From positions 1 to 25,731 of the forward strand of contig CAYSCH010000097.1 in assembly GCA_964429355.1 (NCBI GenBank): a stretch of 25,731 nt of DNA. The letters are read 5' to 3'. Source of the DNA: JAAYAY01 sp964429355. GTDB taxonomy: Bacteria > Planctomycetota > Planctomycetia > Pirellulales > Thermoguttaceae. The number at the start of each line of letters is the position of its first letter. Positions within the stretch are counted from its first letter, which is position 1. Of the stretch, positions 24,210 to 25,731 are shown piece by piece. The position numbers and the translations under genes are program-made. The notes below the pieces were generated by a model. It did no database searches, was not told where the DNA came from, and worked only from the letters and a program-made list of their open reading frames with translations.

Positions 24210-25427
24210 GTGTCGCAGCAATTCTCGTCGATCGAAGAGGCAATCGATGCCATCGCCCAGGGGCGGATTGTGGTCGTGGTGGACGATGAAGACCGGGAGA
24301 ACGAAGGGGATTTCGTTTGTGCCGCCGAGAAGGTGACTGCCGACATCGTGAATTTCATGTTGATGCACGGACGGGGGCAGGTCTGCATGCCGATTCTGCC
24401 GGATTTGTGCGAGCGGTTGGATCTCCCCCCGATGGTCGAAGACAATACGGCGCCCCTGCGCACGAGTTTCACCGTGCCGGTCGATCACCGCACAGCCCGA
24501 ACGGGGATAACAGCTCAGGAGAAGGCCACAACCATACGGGCGATTGTCGATCCCAGCAGCAAGGCGTCCGATTTCGTGCGCCCCGGCCACTTGTTTCCCC
24601 TGGAGGCGAAGGAAGGCGGAGTGCTGCGCCGTGCCGGCCACACCGAGGCGGCCGTTGACCTGGCCCGCCTGGCTGGCTTGAAACCGGCGGGCGTTCTCTG
24701 CGAAATCCTCAACGACACCGGAGACCGTGCCAACCGCCAGCACCTTTGCGAGATTGCCGCCCGCTACGGTCTGCCGATCATCACCATCGAGGAACTGATT
24801 CGCTACCGCCGCCGCATCGAGAAGCTTGTCTATCGTCAGGCAGAATCCAAGCTCCCCACCAAGTACGGCGAAGGTCGCGTCGTCGTCTATGGTGTCAAGT
24901 ACGAAGCCATGGAACCCGCGGCTGTCGTGATCGGCAATCCTGCCGCGGCCAGCCAGCCCCCCCTCGTTCGTCTTCATTCCTCGTGTTTCACCGGTGACCT
25001 GCTGGCCTCGCTTCGGTGCGACTGCGGAGACCAGTTGCACATGGCGATGGAAATGATCGGACGGGAAGGAGCCGGTGTGCTCGTCTACCTTCCTCAGGAA
25101 GGTCGAGGCATCGGTCTGGTGGAGAAGATCAAGGCCTATCACCTGCAAGACGGCGGTATGGATACCGTGGAAGCCAACCTGGCGCTGGGGCATCAGGTCG
25201 ACCTGCGCGATTACGGGGTGGGCATCCAGATTCTCAAGGATCTCGGTCTGGCGAAAATCCGTCTTCTGACGAACAATCCGAAAAAGACCGACGCGTTCAT
25301 CTACGGCGGTTTCGACCTCGACGTGGTCGATCAGGTTCCCATCCTCGGTCCGATCAACGAGCACAACGCCCGGTACATGGCCACCAAACGCGACAAGATG
25401 GGCCATCGGCTGCCCGACGACATTTAG
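24210..25427 (+). CDS. ribBA: Bifunctional DHBP synthase / GTP cyclohydrolase II (RibBA)
   Basis: A 405-aa enzyme supplying both precursors of riboflavin. The N-terminal domain makes 3,4-dihydroxy-2-butanone 4-phosphate from ribulose 5-phosphate: DDEDRENEGDF near residue 25, VCMPIL, RTGITAQEKATTIRAI and AGHTEAAVDLARLAG. The C-terminal domain opens GTP: RLHSSCFTGDLLASLRCDCG near residue 255 with the three zinc cysteines, PQEGRGIGLVEKIKAY and LLTNNPKK. Both active sites look intact. I chose the GTG at 24210 because it yields the usual start (SQQFSSIEEAIDAI); the frame runs back to a TTG at 24162, which would add 16 atypical residues. GGAG lies 12 nt upstream, which is distant. Cytoplasmic; no other riboflavin gene is nearby. 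Confidence 0.93.
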   Translation: MSQQFSSIEEAIDAIAQGRIVVVVDDEDRENEGDFVCAAEKVTADIVNFMLMHGRGQVCMPILPDLCERLDLPPMVEDNTAPLRTSFTVPVDHRTARTGITAQEKATTIRAIVDPSSKASDFVRPGHLFPLEAKEGGVLRRAGHTEAAVDLARLAGLKPAGVLCEILNDTGDRANRQHLCEIAARYGLPIITIEELIRYRRRIEKLVYRQAESKLPTKYGEGRVVVYGVKYEAMEPAAVVIGNPAAASQPPLVRLHSSCFTGDLLASLRCDCGDQLHMAMEMIGREGAGVLVYLPQEGRGIGLVEKIKAYHLQDGGMDTVEANLALGHQVDLRDYGVGIQILKDLGLAKIRLLTNNPKKTDAFIYGGFDLDVVDQVPILGPINEHNARYMATKRDKMGHRLPDDI

Positions 25428-25731
25428 GCGGCTCAGGCGTCTTGACTTGCACGGGCCCGCAAGCCATCGGCACCGGCAGATCCCGAACCATCCCCGCAAT
25501 CGGACCGTAGAAACTTACCGTGCTTTCGGCGAAAGGACTCGTTTCGAGGGCAGCCCTTTCAGCCGGATTAACCGGCACGGATTCTCAGCAAACTGCCCTC
25601 CATTCTTGCCGATTCGCTACGCACGTTGTCTTTTCGCATCGTATAGTTGTTGCGATCATGCATCGCTCACATGCCAGTCCGAAGGTCTATCTCCCCTTCG
25701 GCTGAGTGGCTGCCGACAACCCCCGCCCCGG
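25428..25731. other. Terminal intergenic region
   Basis: No supported gene. Short frames on both strands (for example 25520-25705, +) lack recognisable motifs. One hairpin lies near the end at 25679-25701. Confidence 0.5.
25679..25701. repeat. Perfect 7-bp hairpin near the window end
   Basis: CCGAAGG (25679-25685) pairs with CCTTCGG (25695-25701) across a 9-nt loop. No T run follows on the plus strand, so it is not a convincing terminator for ribBA. Confidence 0.35.

Overview
The window is GC-rich bacterial DNA and looks like a planctomycete scaffold, probably from a metagenome because it holds a 10-N gap at 7148-7157. The lineage is inferred from protein style: a small membrane protein opening with an NPYAAP motif, a zinc-ribbon/one-helix protein, a secreted esterase with an N-terminal LKDGR-type segment, and heptanucleotide arrays. 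No rRNA, tRNA, intact IS element or CRISPR array was found.

Layout. 477-2717 (+) is a secreted glycoside-hydrolase-like protein, convergent with a secreted alpha/beta-hydrolase (2766-5177, -). A small two-helix membrane protein (5579-5842) has its own promoter and terminator, followed by a zinc-ribbon membrane protein (6006-7082). After the gap lies a SelA-like PLP enzyme (7214-8659, -), divergent from a two-component pair: a six-helix histidine kinase (8889-10196) and an NtrC-type regulator (10244-11584). The regulator's receiver is broken by an in-frame TAG.

11586-13410 is a decayed island: the C-terminal piece of a type IIG-like methyltransferase, the N-terminal piece of a YhcG/DUF1016 nuclease, and a planctomycete-type membrane protein with a one-base frameshift. 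13411-14556 is non-coding and carries two heptamer arrays sharing an NNNCTCC plan (12 and 23 units), with a strong orphan terminator between them.

14557-20290 runs on the + strand: a GalU-like nucleotidyltransferase, a large protein fusing a GHMP-type sugar kinase to a UDPGP-family pyrophosphorylase, and a stand-alone condensation/acyltransferase-like protein. I infer a sugar-salvage and sugar-nucleotide module, possibly feeding an acylated glycan or lipid. Glycerate 2-kinase, an exported protein with SPOR-like segments, the RdgB/HAM1 nucleotide-sanitising phosphatase and bifunctional RibBA (riboflavin) follow as ordinary housekeeping genes.

The best candidates for something undescribed are the kinase-pyrophosphorylase fusion with its GalU-like partner, the SelA-like protein with altered PLP-site motifs, and the structured heptamer arrays. 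All family calls come from reading motifs by eye; no database search was run.
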